Part shown: positions 25,497 through 31,605 of the stretch, one piece after another
Numbering within the stretch: position 1 is the first letter of the stretch
How the letters are laid out: each line of letters opens with the position of its first letter
IMG/VR virus record: IMGVR_UViG_3300002835_000393
Coordinates: 1-41,903 of that record
Source: a virus
Reading direction: 5' to 3' (one strand)
Length of the DNA: 41,903 bases
Made by a program: the position numbers and the translations under genes
Notes under the pieces: generated by a model
Seen by the model: the letters and a program-made list of their open reading frames with translations, nothing else
Told to the model about the DNA's origin: nothing
Database searches by the model: none

Positions 25497-25759
25497 TATT
25501 TTACTTCCTTCCATTTATTAAAAGATTCTATTTGTTCTTCTGTTCCAAAATTCAAAACAAGATACTCTTCTCGTTCTGATAATTCTAGATCTGTTTCCTC
25601 TTGCCATTTAATAGTTAAATTGCCATCTTTAATAGCAGAATTAACATCATCTTCTGGAAGATCTGCATTTTCTTTCTTAAACTCATCTATAAGGAAAACA
25701 TCAAATTTTCTCCACATAAGAGTTATTGCATCATCTTCCAGTGTTTGAAAAAAACTCAT
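25496..25759 (-). CDS. Hypothetical small acidic protein
   Basis: 87 residues, strongly acidic, with a helical N-terminus (FQTLEDDAITLMWRKFDVFL) and a beta-helix C-terminus. It has a GGAGATATTAA leader and a promoter -10 box at 25794. It is coupled to the downstream 178-residue gene by TAATG. No function can be assigned. Confidence 0.7.
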   Translation of the reverse strand: MSFFQTLEDDAITLMWRKFDVFLIDEFKKENADLPEDDVNSAIKDGNLTIKWQEETDLELSEREEYLVLNFGTEEQIESFNKWKEVK

Positions 25760-25793
25760 TTAATATCTCCTTTAATTTGTTAAGAGTAAGTAT

Positions 25794-25799
25794 ATTATA
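25794..25799 (-). promoter_or_regulatory. -10 box for the two-gene minus operon
   Basis: TATAAT on the minus strand, 35 bases before the ATG at 25759, followed by an AAAGGAG ribosome-binding site. No convincing -35 box. Confidence 0.45.
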
Positions 25800-25825
25800 C
25801 CCTACTTGTTACATGAACACGAAGC

Positions 25826-25852
25826 TAAAAAGTGCGGCGAAAAGTGAGCCGC
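25826..25852 (-). terminator. Terminator after the 56-residue gene/tRNA unit
   Basis: On the minus strand GCGGC / GCCGC with a 9-base loop, followed by ACTTTTT. It lies five bases after the stop of the 56-residue gene. Confidence 0.6.
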
Positions 25853-25856
25853 GAAA

Positions 25857-26027
25857 TTAGAGACCATCATTTTCATCTTCTATGATTTGGTTCATAATAG
25901 CTATGTACGCCTCTAATTCATCCCCTGTAGGCCCTTTTAGATCATACTCTGGTACACCAGCATATATGATATAAAGGAGGGCGGAAAGGGGAACATCATA
26001 AGCTCTCATATATGTATTATACTCCAT
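25857..26027 (-). CDS. Hypothetical small protein (56 aa)
   Basis: A 56-residue frame, MEYNTYMRAYDVPLSALLYI to IIEDENDGL. It fills the gap between the tRNA-Ile gene and the terminator on the same strand. It is Tyr-rich with an acidic tail; no motif. The ribosome-binding site is weak. A second ATG six codons later is possible. Support is the clean frame and the bracketing by tRNA and terminator. Confidence 0.5.
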   Translation of the reverse strand: MEYNTYMRAYDVPLSALLYIIYAGVPEYDLKGPTGDELEAYIAIMNQIIEDENDGL

Positions 26028-26042
26028 AATCATTAAACAAAG

Positions 26043-26117
26043 TAGGCCTATTGGGATTTGAACCCAAAGTCGCTTGTATATAAGACAAGTGCTTTAACCA
26101 GATTAAGCTATAGGCCC
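26043..26117 (-). tRNA. tRNA-Ile(UAU)
   Basis: A 75-nt cloverleaf without encoded CCA: acceptor GGGCCTA/TAGGCCT (G1.U72), D-stem GCTT/AAGC, anticodon stem CTTGT/ACAAG with loop CTTATAT, T-arm TTGGG-TTCAAAT-CCCAA, discriminator A. Anticodon UAU reads AUA. Most bacteria read AUA with a lysidine-modified CAU tRNA, so a UAU anticodon is rare. It probably offsets the heavy AUA use in this AT-rich phage. Confidence 0.95.
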
Positions 26118-26122
26118 TTATA

Positions 26123-26200
26123 TTAGCCTATTATCTGTATGAGTATACCAAGGATAAATGTAATGACAGCTACTATGGCTATTTGGCAAAGAAGTTTCAC
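26123..26200 (-). CDS. Possible 25-residue membrane peptide
   Basis: GTG start with GGGGG eight bases upstream; the peptide VKLLCQIAIVAVITFILGIL and five more residues is a single hydrophobic helix. It lies between the beta-sandwich gene and the tRNA on the same strand, a gap otherwise empty. Such single-helix peptides exist in phages, but chance cannot be excluded at this length. Confidence 0.35.
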   Translation of the reverse strand: MKLLCQIAIVAVITFILGILIQIIG

Positions 26201-26218
26201 TGTTTTACCCCCGTTTTT

Positions 26219-26887
26219 TTATTTAAAATTTTTTTTGATCCAATGTAATTTTTTATATCCACCAAAAGGATGTGATGCTATAGGATTTGTTATTTTACCT
26301 TGAGCATCTTTGTCGTACTCATTTAGCGAAGATTCCCAGGAATCTCTTTTGAATGGAATTATCTGATACATTGGTGTTCCTATAGGTATTATCCCAGAAA
26401 AATCTTTTTTTAGCAATAGTGGTAAATTTGATCCTGGCATCGCTTGTAAGTACGTATCATGCTCTACTATTCCACTTAAAGTATAGAATGGCAAATCAAC
26501 TCTATTGATAGGATGAGTAATTAATGCAGAGTATCCTTTAGGTAATTCTGGATTCCATCCTGGATGCCACACAAATTCCATATCTGTATAGTCATTTGGT
26601 ATTGAAAAACTATTGTCGACTTTTCCTCTTATTTCACACATGCTACTTTTAGATATTAGTCGACCAGAATTTATTTCAATCTCTTCCCATGTTTCTTGTA
26701 TATAGCCAAATCCAAAAGAGTCTGCAAATGGAGGACACATTTTAATTGTTTTGTCTGATTGCCTGCCGTCTCTAAATGCTGGTATATTTTTGTACCAATC
26801 TGGAGTATATGTTCTTGCAGGTTTTGGACATGGAATGTTTTTTTCTGCAAACTTGCTTACAGGGTTAAACTTTATAATATTATCCAT
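26219..26887 (-). CDS. DUF6065-like beta-sandwich protein
   Basis: 222 residues from ATG 26887. It shares with 9464-10243 the motifs PDWYKN, MCPPFADSF, WHPGWNPELPKGYSALITHP, NRVDLPFYTLSGIVEHDT and GTPMYQIIPFKRDSWE. These suggest the same all-beta fold, with function unknown. It follows and overlaps an FkbM-like gene, just as its relatives in the left block lie near one, so the pairing is conserved within the genome. Confidence 0.65.
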   Translation of the reverse strand: MDNIIKFNPVSKFAEKNIPCPKPARTYTPDWYKNIPAFRDGRQSDKTIKMCPPFADSFGFGYIQETWEEIEINSGRLISKSSMCEIRGKVDNSFSIPNDYTDMEFVWHPGWNPELPKGYSALITHPINRVDLPFYTLSGIVEHDTYLQAMPGSNLPLLLKKDFSGIIPIGTPMYQIIPFKRDSWESSLNEYDKDAQGKITNPIASHPFGGYKKLHWIKKNFK

Positions 26888-27491
26888 CAAATAGGTCGCT
26901 ATGCAGGATATCTTTGTTTATAAAATCCTTATAGTTGTCATATGGAACAACTCTTGGATCCACATACCAATCTTCATAAGCTTTACCGTTAAATATAACG
27001 TTTTCCGTTACTAATACATACCCAAGGTCTTTAAGCATCCTTTGAGATTCCCCCTGAATAAATTCTTTATGCCAACGGTCTTGATATCCATTGTGTTCAA
27101 AGGTAATTGTTGAAAATCTGTACTTTCTAAGTGGCATATTTTTTAGTGCCTCAAAAGTTGAGAATGCTGGATGCAGATCCATCTGTAAATAATCTATATG
27201 GATAGGGTAGTTGTTTTCTATGAAGTATCTTTCATAGTTAAACCATCTGGCATCTGTCTGTAGGGTTTTATTTTTTCTAGTTAGGTTGTAGTCATGTGCC
27301 CTACTAGGGTCATTTTCAAATGATAGGCCTTTCCAGCCATACCTAGTTTCTAGCAAATAAGTATTGCTGTTTCTTTCTGCCCATCCCCCACCTAATTCTA
27401 CATAGGTACCGTTATGTTTTTCTTTCAGCACATTTAAAACAAATGACTCTTGACTAGCTTGACTAGTGCTTCCTTTTATCAGTTTTGGCAT
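26880..27491 (-). CDS. FkbM-like methyltransferase
   Basis: 203 residues, paralogous to 4630-5217: TYVELGGGWAERNSNTYLLE, WKGLSFENDP, DYLQMDLHP, KYRFSTITFEHNGY and DWYVDPRVVPY all align. The glycine-rich LGGG fits motif I of SAM-dependent methyltransferases. It probably methylates a sugar or small molecule, perhaps on virion or host glycan; this is inference. A GAAAG lies upstream of its ATG. Confidence 0.7.
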   Translation of the reverse strand: MPKLIKGSTSQASQESFVLNVLKEKHNGTYVELGGGWAERNSNTYLLETRYGWKGLSFENDPSRAHDYNLTRKNKTLQTDARWFNYERYFIENNYPIHIDYLQMDLHPAFSTFEALKNMPLRKYRFSTITFEHNGYQDRWHKEFIQGESQRMLKDLGYVLVTENVIFNGKAYEDWYVDPRVVPYDNYKDFINKDILHSDLFDG

Positions 27492-27535
27492 CTGTTCTTT
27501 ACTTTCTTGTATGATTTATCTGGGGATATTAGATT

Positions 27536-27733
27536 TTAGGAAAGCCCCCCTACCCCCCAAATTTTAACTTTTTGGAAAGATAGAGAAGCGTTCCTGAAAT
27601 ACCCACAGATTACATCTGGTACATATTGAGTTTCAGGGTAAGCCCCCACAAAGCAAACTAAGTGTAGCATTTTGATTTTACCAAAGTCAATAGCTAATAT
27701 AAAAGCTATACTGATCAAGGAGTATCCTATCAT
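27536..27733 (-). CDS. Possible small membrane protein
   Basis: 65 residues with a hydrophobic N-terminus (SLISIAFILAIDF) and no known motif. GGCGG lies five bases before the ATG. The C-terminus, KIWGVGGLS, comes from a C-run on the plus strand and looks unlike a protein end. It may be real or a chance frame in the region that separates the minus and plus blocks. Confidence 0.35.
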   Translation of the reverse strand: MIGYSLISIAFILAIDFGKIKMLHLVCFVGAYPETQYVPDVICGYFRNASLSFQKVKIWGVGGLS

Positions 27734-27873
27734 AACACCGCCATATATTCCAGTCGACTAGGATTTCAGATTTATAAAAATGTTAATATATTTTTTACAT
27801 GTATGATACACACCCTGGACAAAACGGACATTTCGGATAGTGCGCCCATAATTCTTTTGGTCTTGAGCGTGAG

Positions 27874-27889
27874 TGTGAGCCTTATCACA
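27874..27889 (+). promoter_or_regulatory. CRP/GlxR-type palindrome (perfect)
   Basis: TGTGA-GCCTTA-TCACA. Its centre is 62.5 bp before the first base of the -10 box of the first early promoter. Confidence 0.75.
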
Positions 27890-27926
27890 AAGGTTTTTTT
27901 GCGACACGCCCGAGATTTGCGTAAAT

Positions 27927-27949
27927 TTGTCAGACCCCCATGCTATGCT
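27927..27949 (+). promoter_or_regulatory. TTGTCA-N11--10 early promoter 1
   Basis: TTGTCA then 11 bases (GACCCCCATGC) then TATGCT, with the extended TGC. It drives the 58-residue gene at 27982. Confidence 0.75.
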
Positions 27950-27981
27950 TAAGGTATAACAACAAGAAAGGAAGTTAAAAA

Positions 27982-28158
27982 ATGACTTCACTAACACTAG
28001 AGCAAAAAATTGCTAAGGCTGCTCACCTTATTGCTGAAGGAAAGGTCGTATCTTTCCGAGGCGCTTCATTTGATACATACATGAAGGTTGAGCGCCTTGC
28101 TAATCGTATCAAGCAAGAGCAAGAGTTTCCTCAATGCCCTTGCGGAGAGTGTGAGTAA
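27982..28158 (+). CDS. Small early protein with C-terminal CxCxxC
   Basis: 58 residues. A helical N-terminal part (SLTLEQKIAKAAHLIAEG) is followed by a basic helix, and the tail is CPCGECE, likely metal-binding. It has GAAAGGAAG ahead of the ATG. First gene of the early region; a CRP-type palindrome overlaps its stop codon. Function unknown. Confidence 0.7.
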   Translation: MTSLTLEQKIAKAAHLIAEGKVVSFRGASFDTYMKVERLANRIKQEQEFPQCPCGECE

Positions 28159-28165
28159 GGTCACA
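28150..28165 (+). promoter_or_regulatory. CRP/GlxR-type palindrome (perfect)
   Basis: TGTGA-GTAAGG-TCACA, overlapping the stop of the first early gene. The centre is 52.5 bp before the -10 of early promoter 2. Confidence 0.75.
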
Positions 28166-28192
28166 CCGACACACCTCTCCAACCTCCCCAAT

Positions 28193-28215
28193 TTGTCAGA
28201 CCCCTATGCTACACT
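28193..28215 (+). promoter_or_regulatory. TTGTCA-N11--10 early promoter 2
   Basis: TTGTCA, 11 bases, TACACT with extended TGC; the leader contains AACAACGAAAGG. Confidence 0.75.
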
Positions 28216-28246
28216 TACAACATAACAACAACGAAAGGTCAGAATA

Positions 28247-28360
28247 ATGACACTAGATGAATACAAGCAAATGGTAGAGGCGCAACGCCTTGCCTCCCTA
28301 GCAATCGCCCTAGAGGCACTAACTAAGTCAGAGGCTATCGCTAAGGAGATGAATAAATAA
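28247..28360 (+). CDS. Small early protein (37 aa)
   Basis: 37 residues, one long helix: LDEYKQMVEAQRLASLAIAL and on. GAAAGG ribosome-binding site; the stop overlaps the next ATG by one base. No family recognised. Confidence 0.6.
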   Translation: MTLDEYKQMVEAQRLASLAIALEALTKSEAIAKEMNK

Positions 28361-28545
28361 TGTCATACGCATACTCATACGAAACTAATAGCGTGTCTAA
28401 GTGGGATACTATCCAATCAGATGTCGCAGATGCATACTCATACCTAGATGAAGAAGAAGAAGCGCCAGCGCTTGACTTTGATGACTTTGATGATGAAGAT
28501 GATGAAGAACTAGCAAAACTATACCAACTAACATGGGAGAACTAA
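28360..28545 (+). CDS. Small acidic early protein
   Basis: 61 residues with an extremely acidic centre (EEEEAPALDFDDFDDEDDEE). Such DNA-mimic-like acidity is common in phage inhibitors of host DNA-binding proteins, but no specific match is seen. TAATG coupled to the gene before. Confidence 0.7.
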   Translation: MSYAYSYETNSVSKWDTIQSDVADAYSYLDEEEEAPALDFDDFDDEDDEELAKLYQLTWEN

Positions 28546-28547
28546 TA

Positions 28548-28715
28548 ATGACTATCACTTACTCAATTTGGCAAGGCTCTAAACTAATCTCAATCGACAA
28601 TGTAGCGCATGAGGCTAAGGCTATTGACAATGTAATACAATCGCTCAACGATAGCGAATTAGGCAAGGTTAAAAAGTTTACCGCTAATGTAATGGACATA
28701 AAGGTAACAGCATGA
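28548..28715 (+). CDS. Small early protein
   Basis: 55 residues from ATG 28548, nine bases after GGGAG; an earlier in-frame start at 28533 lies inside the upstream gene. It reads TITYSIWQGSKLISIDNVAH, then a helix DNVIQSLNDSELGKVKKF, suggesting a small alpha/beta fold. Overlaps the next start by four bases. Confidence 0.65.
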   Translation: MTITYSIWQGSKLISIDNVAHEAKAIDNVIQSLNDSELGKVKKFTANVMDIKVTA

Positions 28716-28834
28716 ATAGACTACTTACTACACTAGTGCAGTTATCCCTTGCCCTCCCCGCCCTATACATGGCGAGGATCGTATGGCATGACTTTAAAGC
28801 AGAGATGCGAGAGATGTGGCACGAATCACACTAG
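28712..28834 (+). CDS. Small membrane-associated early protein (40 aa)
   Basis: 40 residues: a hydrophobic helix LLTTLVQLSLALPALYMARI followed by a charged helix. Probably a single-pass inner-membrane peptide. It is the last gene of the first early operon, coupled by ATGA. Confidence 0.55.
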   Translation: MNRLLTTLVQLSLALPALYMARIVWHDFKAEMREMWHESH

Positions 28835-28869
28835 CCTAACGGCGTGTCGGCTTGACAATGTCAAGCTGG

Positions 28870-28918
28870 CCCGCAAAAGAGCGGGGTTATCCACAGGGTT
28901 ACGGGCATCTGTGGAAAA
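28870..28918 (+). other. DnaA-box pair, cassette A
   Basis: A hairpin CCCGC/GCGGG (28870-28885), then the perfect DnaA box TTATCCACA at 28887-28895 and, on the other strand, TTTTCCACA at 28910-28918. Confidence 0.7.
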
Positions 28919-28930
28919 CCCCAGAATTTA

Positions 28931-28946
28931 TGTGAGATTTATCACA
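28931..28946 (+). promoter_or_regulatory. CRP/GlxR-type palindrome (perfect)
   Basis: TGTGA-GATTTA-TCACA; centre 73.5 bp before the -10 of early promoter 3. Confidence 0.75.
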
Positions 28947-28994
28947 TAGGCTGAGCGTCTCACATCTTGGAATTACTGGCTAGTAAGTAGAGAA

Positions 28995-29017
28995 ATGTCA
29001 GACCCCCATGCTACAAT
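28995..29017 (+). promoter_or_regulatory. ATGTCA-N11--10 early promoter 3
   Basis: ATGTCA, 11 bases, TACAAT with extended TGC. Confidence 0.75.
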
Positions 29018-29049
29018 TCCACTATAACGAAAAAGAAAGGTGGTCTCAA

Positions 29050-29235
29050 ATGACTACACTAACAAATACACATACACATACTCCACACATGGAGAGCGTA
29101 TCTACTACCTATGGCATGGGCGTAGATGTCGAATACACTTTCTGCGAAACATGCGAGCAGAACATAGATAGAGTTTATTTCTATGATGACTATGACCGCT
29201 TACCATTTTACACCGATTGGAGTTTAACTAAATGA
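29050..29235 (+). CDS. Small early protein with CxxC
   Basis: 61 residues from ATG 29050, after GAAAGG; an upstream in-frame ATG at 29008 lies within the promoter. A His/Thr repeat near the start (THTHTPH) is followed by VEYTFCETCEQNIDRVYFYD, a likely zinc-binding CxxC. Its stop overlaps the next ATG. Confidence 0.65.
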   Translation: MTTLTNTHTHTPHMESVSTTYGMGVDVEYTFCETCEQNIDRVYFYDDYDRLPFYTDWSLTK

Positions 29236-29393
29236 AAAGTAATTTTGAGGTAACGCAAGAAATAACCGACCTTGCTAAAAAACACTATGGCGAAATGGAT
29301 TTAGCCTTTAAGTGGGGTTGTGCTCAAGCACTTCTTTCTACTAAACAATTAGAGATTATTCTAGGAATACTAAAAGATAAGGAAAATAACTAA
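29232..29393 (+). CDS. Small early protein (53 aa)
   Basis: 53 residues, mainly helical (FEVTQEITDLAKKHYGEM; ALLSTKQLEIILGILKDKE). Coupled to the previous gene by ATGA and directly abutting the next ATG. No known motif. Confidence 0.6.
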   Translation: MKSNFEVTQEITDLAKKHYGEMDLAFKWGCAQALLSTKQLEIILGILKDKENN

Positions 29394-29531
29394 ATGCCAA
29401 TTTTTAATTTTGAGTTATTTGTAGATGTAGAAGCAGATGATTTTGAGTCTGCTTACTCATGGCTAAAGGCTATGCCACTAGAAAGACAATTAGACTTTCA
29501 TGTAATTGATTACCGACAGATGGAGGAATAA
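29394..29531 (+). CDS. Small acidic early protein (45 aa)
   Basis: 45 residues, MPIFNFELFVDVEADDFESA then a helix. The strand-helix-strand order with VDVEADDFESAYSWL resembles phage proteins that have a small ferredoxin-like fold. Starts directly after the previous stop. Confidence 0.6.
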   Translation: MPIFNFELFVDVEADDFESAYSWLKAMPLERQLDFHVIDYRQMEE

Positions 29532-29535
29532 ATAA

Positions 29536-29754
29536 ATGACAACAGATTTCGAAATCGCTTTTGCGATTAAACAATTATTTGATGAAATGCTTGATGATTG
29601 TTATCCCGTGTATGAAATGGGTAACGCTGTTTTTTATCCGTCCCAAATTCTAAAAGATTGCGACCCTATTGCATACAATGAGGCACTTTTAGATTTCGAG
29701 GATAATTACTTAAAAGATAATGCAGACGATTTGGAAAGGCTAATGAATGAATGA
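29536..29754 (+). CDS. Small acidic early protein
   Basis: 72 residues, acidic and helical (IAFAIKQLFDEMLDDCYPVY; NEALLDFEDNYLKDNADDLE). GGAGG ten bases upstream decides the start. The end overlaps the next gene. Unknown function. Confidence 0.65.
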   Translation: MTTDFEIAFAIKQLFDEMLDDCYPVYEMGNAVFYPSQILKDCDPIAYNEALLDFEDNYLKDNADDLERLMNE

Positions 29755-29845
29755 CTTTTTTGGATTTGAGAAAGCGATTGAAATCGATCATCTTACAGAT
29801 GAGCAAATCTTAAAGCTTGAAGAAATTTTTAAGGATTTCGAATAA
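29747..29845 (+). CDS. Small early protein (32 aa)
   Basis: 32 residues, MNDFFGFEKAIEIDHLTDEQ then a helix LKLEEIFKDFE. Overlaps the previous gene by eight bases. Very short, so support is the coupling and the clean acidic helical sequence; last gene before cassette B. Confidence 0.45.
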   Translation: MNDFFGFEKAIEIDHLTDEQILKLEEIFKDFE

Positions 29846-29850
29846 GCAAC

Positions 29851-29949
29851 GGCGTGTCGACTTGACAAAAGTTGATGCGCCCGCAAAAGAGCGGGGTTAT
29901 CCACAGGGTTACGGGGGTTATCCACAACCCCTGGAATTTCCGACACGCC
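29851..29949 (+). other. DnaA-box pair, cassette B, bracketed by inverted repeat
   Basis: Two perfect DnaA boxes TTATCCACA at 29897-29905 and 29918-29926, same direction and 21 bp (two helical turns) apart. GGCGTGTCG (29851-29859) and CGACACGCC (29941-29949) bracket them. Confidence 0.7.
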
Positions 29950-29957
29950 CGAGATTT

Positions 29958-29973
29958 TGTGATTTTTATCACA
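29958..29973 (+). promoter_or_regulatory. CRP/GlxR-type palindrome (perfect)
   Basis: TGTGA-TTTTTA-TCACA; centre 72.5 bp before the -10 of early promoter 4. Confidence 0.75.
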
Positions 29974-30020
29974 TGACTTGAGCGTCTCATTATTTGGAAT
30001 TACTGGCTAGTAATTACCTT

Positions 30021-30043
30021 TTGTCAGTGCTATCCGCTATAAT
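30021..30043 (+). promoter_or_regulatory. TTGTCA-N11-TATAAT early promoter 4
   Basis: TTGTCA, 11 bases, perfect TATAAT; leader AACAAACGAAAGG. Confidence 0.8.
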
Positions 30044-30075
30044 TGCTACTATCAACAAACGAAAGGCGGACTCAA

Positions 30076-30288
30076 ATGTCAGCAAATGTCTATACAATCG
30101 AAAACCTACTTGTAGGAAAAACCTATCACTCAAAATCATTAAAGGGTGAAATCATCTCAGCGGAAAAAGATAATTCCGTATGGTATGCGGATTGCGAAAC
30201 TTATAAGGTTCAGGTTAGACCTCATTACTCAGCACCGCTAAATCTAAAAGATACTTATCGCTATTTAGCCGTAAAAACTTCCGATTAA
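30076..30288 (+). CDS. Small early protein
   Basis: 70 residues from ATG 30076 after GAAAGG. Beta-rich: VYTIENLLVGKTYHSKSLKG then VWYADCETYKVQVRPH. The fold may be a small barrel. Single gene between two early promoters. No motif recognised. Confidence 0.7.
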   Translation: MSANVYTIENLLVGKTYHSKSLKGEIISAEKDNSVWYADCETYKVQVRPHYSAPLNLKDTYRYLAVKTSD

Positions 30289-30358
30289 ATAAAATCGAAA
30301 CAGGGGCAGTTTAGAGGGAGTCCTCGCCCAATGTCGTAAGTAAGAACCCTCACAAAAT

Positions 30359-30381
30359 TTGTCAGTGCTACCTGATACAAT
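30359..30381 (+). promoter_or_regulatory. TTGTCA-N11--10 early promoter 5
   Basis: TTGTCA, 11 bases, TACAAT. No CRP-type palindrome upstream; a GAGG-GAGT-CCTC hairpin lies about 25 bases before it. Confidence 0.75.
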
Positions 30382-30410
30382 AACTAAATAAACACACGAA
30401 AGGAAAACTA

Positions 30411-30581
30411 ATGTTAGATACAAAATACATTGATGAAAACGAATTTTATTTCATCAAAGACGAACAGAGATTTTGTTGTGATGAGTCACAATTTAAGTAT
30501 GTCTGCAAGGCTCATGGCGAGGCTATGGGTTGCTACTATTGCGAATTCGATTACTCAAAAGATTGCGAGTGTGAAGGATAA
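30411..30581 (+). CDS. Cys-rich zinc-binding-type early protein
   Basis: 56 residues with eight Cys: FCCDESQFKYVCKAHGEAMG, then CYYCEF and DCECEG. Probably folds round one or two zinc ions. GAAAGG ribosome-binding site; TAATG coupled to the next gene. Confidence 0.7.
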   Translation: MLDTKYIDENEFYFIKDEQRFCCDESQFKYVCKAHGEAMGCYYCEFDYSKDCECEG

Positions 30582-30724
30582 TGATTAACTCAGTATTAGC
30601 AATAGATTGCCAAGATTGCCACGGACACGGAGTAATTTTTTTTGGTGATGATAATGATTTCGATTGCGAACCTTGCGATTGCGTAGATGACGGCTCACTA
30701 TTTTGGAACGGAGAAAATGACTAA
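30581..30724 (+). CDS. DnaJ-like zinc-finger early protein
   Basis: 47 residues with CQDCHGHGV, the CxxCxGxG pattern of DnaJ-type zinc fingers, then CEPCDC. An acidic linker lies between. Probably a small zinc protein. TAATG coupled on both sides. Confidence 0.7.
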   Translation: MINSVLAIDCQDCHGHGVIFFGDDNDFDCEPCDCVDDGSLFWNGEND

Positions 30725-30927
30725 TGTATAAATTAACTTGCGCCTATGACGGCAATGCACCACACTGGACGGCTGAATACGAAAAGGAATTCGGTGCTTG
30801 GGAAAGTTTCTTTCGCTTTACTGATTGGGGTATGGCTAACGAATTCTCAACAGTAAACATAATGACGCCAACTGGCAAAATGTACACCAAAGTATTTTAC
30901 AGAAATGGAATGGTATCAGTTAAATGA
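30724..30927 (+). CDS. Hypothetical protein, N-half of split pair
   Basis: 67 residues. It aligns with the N-terminal half of the protein at 4166-4630 (YKLTCAYDG ... DWGMANEFSTVNIMTPTGKMYTKVFYRNG, in parts). It overlaps the following gene by four bases. Function unknown; the fused relative implies that the two products act together. Confidence 0.75.
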   Translation: MYKLTCAYDGNAPHWTAEYEKEFGAWESFFRFTDWGMANEFSTVNIMTPTGKMYTKVFYRNGMVSVK

Positions 30928-31115
30928 TGACACGAAAAGATTATGTCGCGGTTGCAGAAATTCTAAAGTATGCAAGCGATAAAGCGCACCCAGCACTATT
31001 TTCTAAAATGGTAAATGATTTCGCTGAAATGTTTGCGAAAGATAATGACCGATTTGATGTAAATAGATTTCATGAAGCGAGTGGGTATCATGTCCCAAAA
31101 CTCACTACGAGATAA
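30924..31115 (+). CDS. Hypothetical protein, C-half of split pair
   Basis: 63 residues, DYVAVAEILKYASDKAHPAL then MVNDFAEMFAKDNDRFDVNRF. This is the FAxDNxRFDxxRF family frequent in phages, aligning with the C-terminal half of 4166-4630. It starts ATGATG, overlapping the preceding stop. Confidence 0.75.
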   Translation: MMTRKDYVAVAEILKYASDKAHPALFSKMVNDFAEMFAKDNDRFDVNRFHEASGYHVPKLTTR

Positions 31116-31221
31116 AGTAAAACGAATTCAGGAATTGCGCCGCAGTAATGCGGCGCAACCTGTTCGTAATAAGAAAAAATATTTTCGAAAGATCAAACAT
31201 AAAAATAAATATGCAGAGTGA
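31090..31221 (+). CDS. Small highly basic protein (43 aa)
   Basis: 43 residues, very rich in Arg and Lys: SLRDKVKRIQELRRSNAAQP then NKKKYFRKIKHKNKYAE. It overlaps the previous gene by 26 bases in another frame. It could bind nucleic acid. The mRNA contains a strong hairpin (31135-31158). The ribosome-binding site is poor. Confidence 0.5.
   Translation: MSQNSLRDKVKRIQELRRSNAAQPVRNKKKYFRKIKHKNKYAE
31135..31158 (+). other. 10-bp hairpin with GNRA-type loop
   Basis: TTGCGCCGCA / TGCGGCGCAA with loop GTAA, a very stable GNRA tetraloop, inside the basic-peptide gene. A 14-bp palindrome TGCATAGCTATGCA follows at 31222-31235. Confidence 0.7.
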
Positions 31222-31254
31222 TGCATAGCTATGCAGGCCCGCAATACTGCGGGG

Positions 31255-31284
31255 TTATCCACAGGGTTACGGGGGTTATCCACA
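31255..31284 (+). other. DnaA-box pair, cassette C
   Basis: Perfect TTATCCACA at 31255-31263 and 31276-31284, again 21 bp apart, after a CCCGC/GCGGG hairpin. Confidence 0.7.
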
Positions 31285-31297
31285 ACCCCTGGAATTT

Positions 31298-31313
31298 TGT
31301 GAGATTAATCACA
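31298..31313 (+). promoter_or_regulatory. CRP/GlxR-type palindrome (perfect)
   Basis: TGTGA-GATTAA-TCACA; centre 61.5 bp before the -10 of early promoter 6. Confidence 0.75.
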
Positions 31314-31349
31314 AAATAAATTAGATAAAGCTTGGGCGTGTTGCACAAT

Positions 31350-31372
31350 TTGTCAGTGGCCTAGTGTATAAT
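31350..31372 (+). promoter_or_regulatory. TTGTCA-N11-TATAAT early promoter 6
   Basis: TTGTCA, 11 bases, perfect TATAAT; leader AACAACGAAAGG. Confidence 0.8.
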
Positions 31373-31401
31373 ACTCTTATACCAACAACGAAAGGCAAAA
31401 A

Positions 31402-31605
31402 ATGATAGTAGAACACAATCTAAAGTTTGTAACAGAGTTTGCAGACAATCATCCAGTAACTCAACAGGTCATGGCACTTGATGAAAATACTCGTATCTTT
31501 ATGCTAGAGTCTATGCTAAAAGATTTAGTAGCACCACGCCTACAACCAATTCTTGATGAAATAAATGCTAATGGCTCTTACGCAATACTAAAGGTGGCAG
31601 AATAA
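31402..31605 (+). CDS. Small early protein
   Basis: 67 residues, helical (VTQQVMALDENTRIFMLESM; LVAPRLQPILDEINANGS). GAAAGG ribosome-binding site. TAATG coupled to the next gene. Unknown function. Confidence 0.75.
   Translation: MIVEHNLKFVTEFADNHPVTQQVMALDENTRIFMLESMLKDLVAPRLQPILDEINANGSYAILKVAE

Noticed and set aside
27758-27997. Minus-strand 79-codon frame
   Set aside because: It covers the CRP site, promoter and start of the first early gene on the other strand and lacks a ribosome-binding site.
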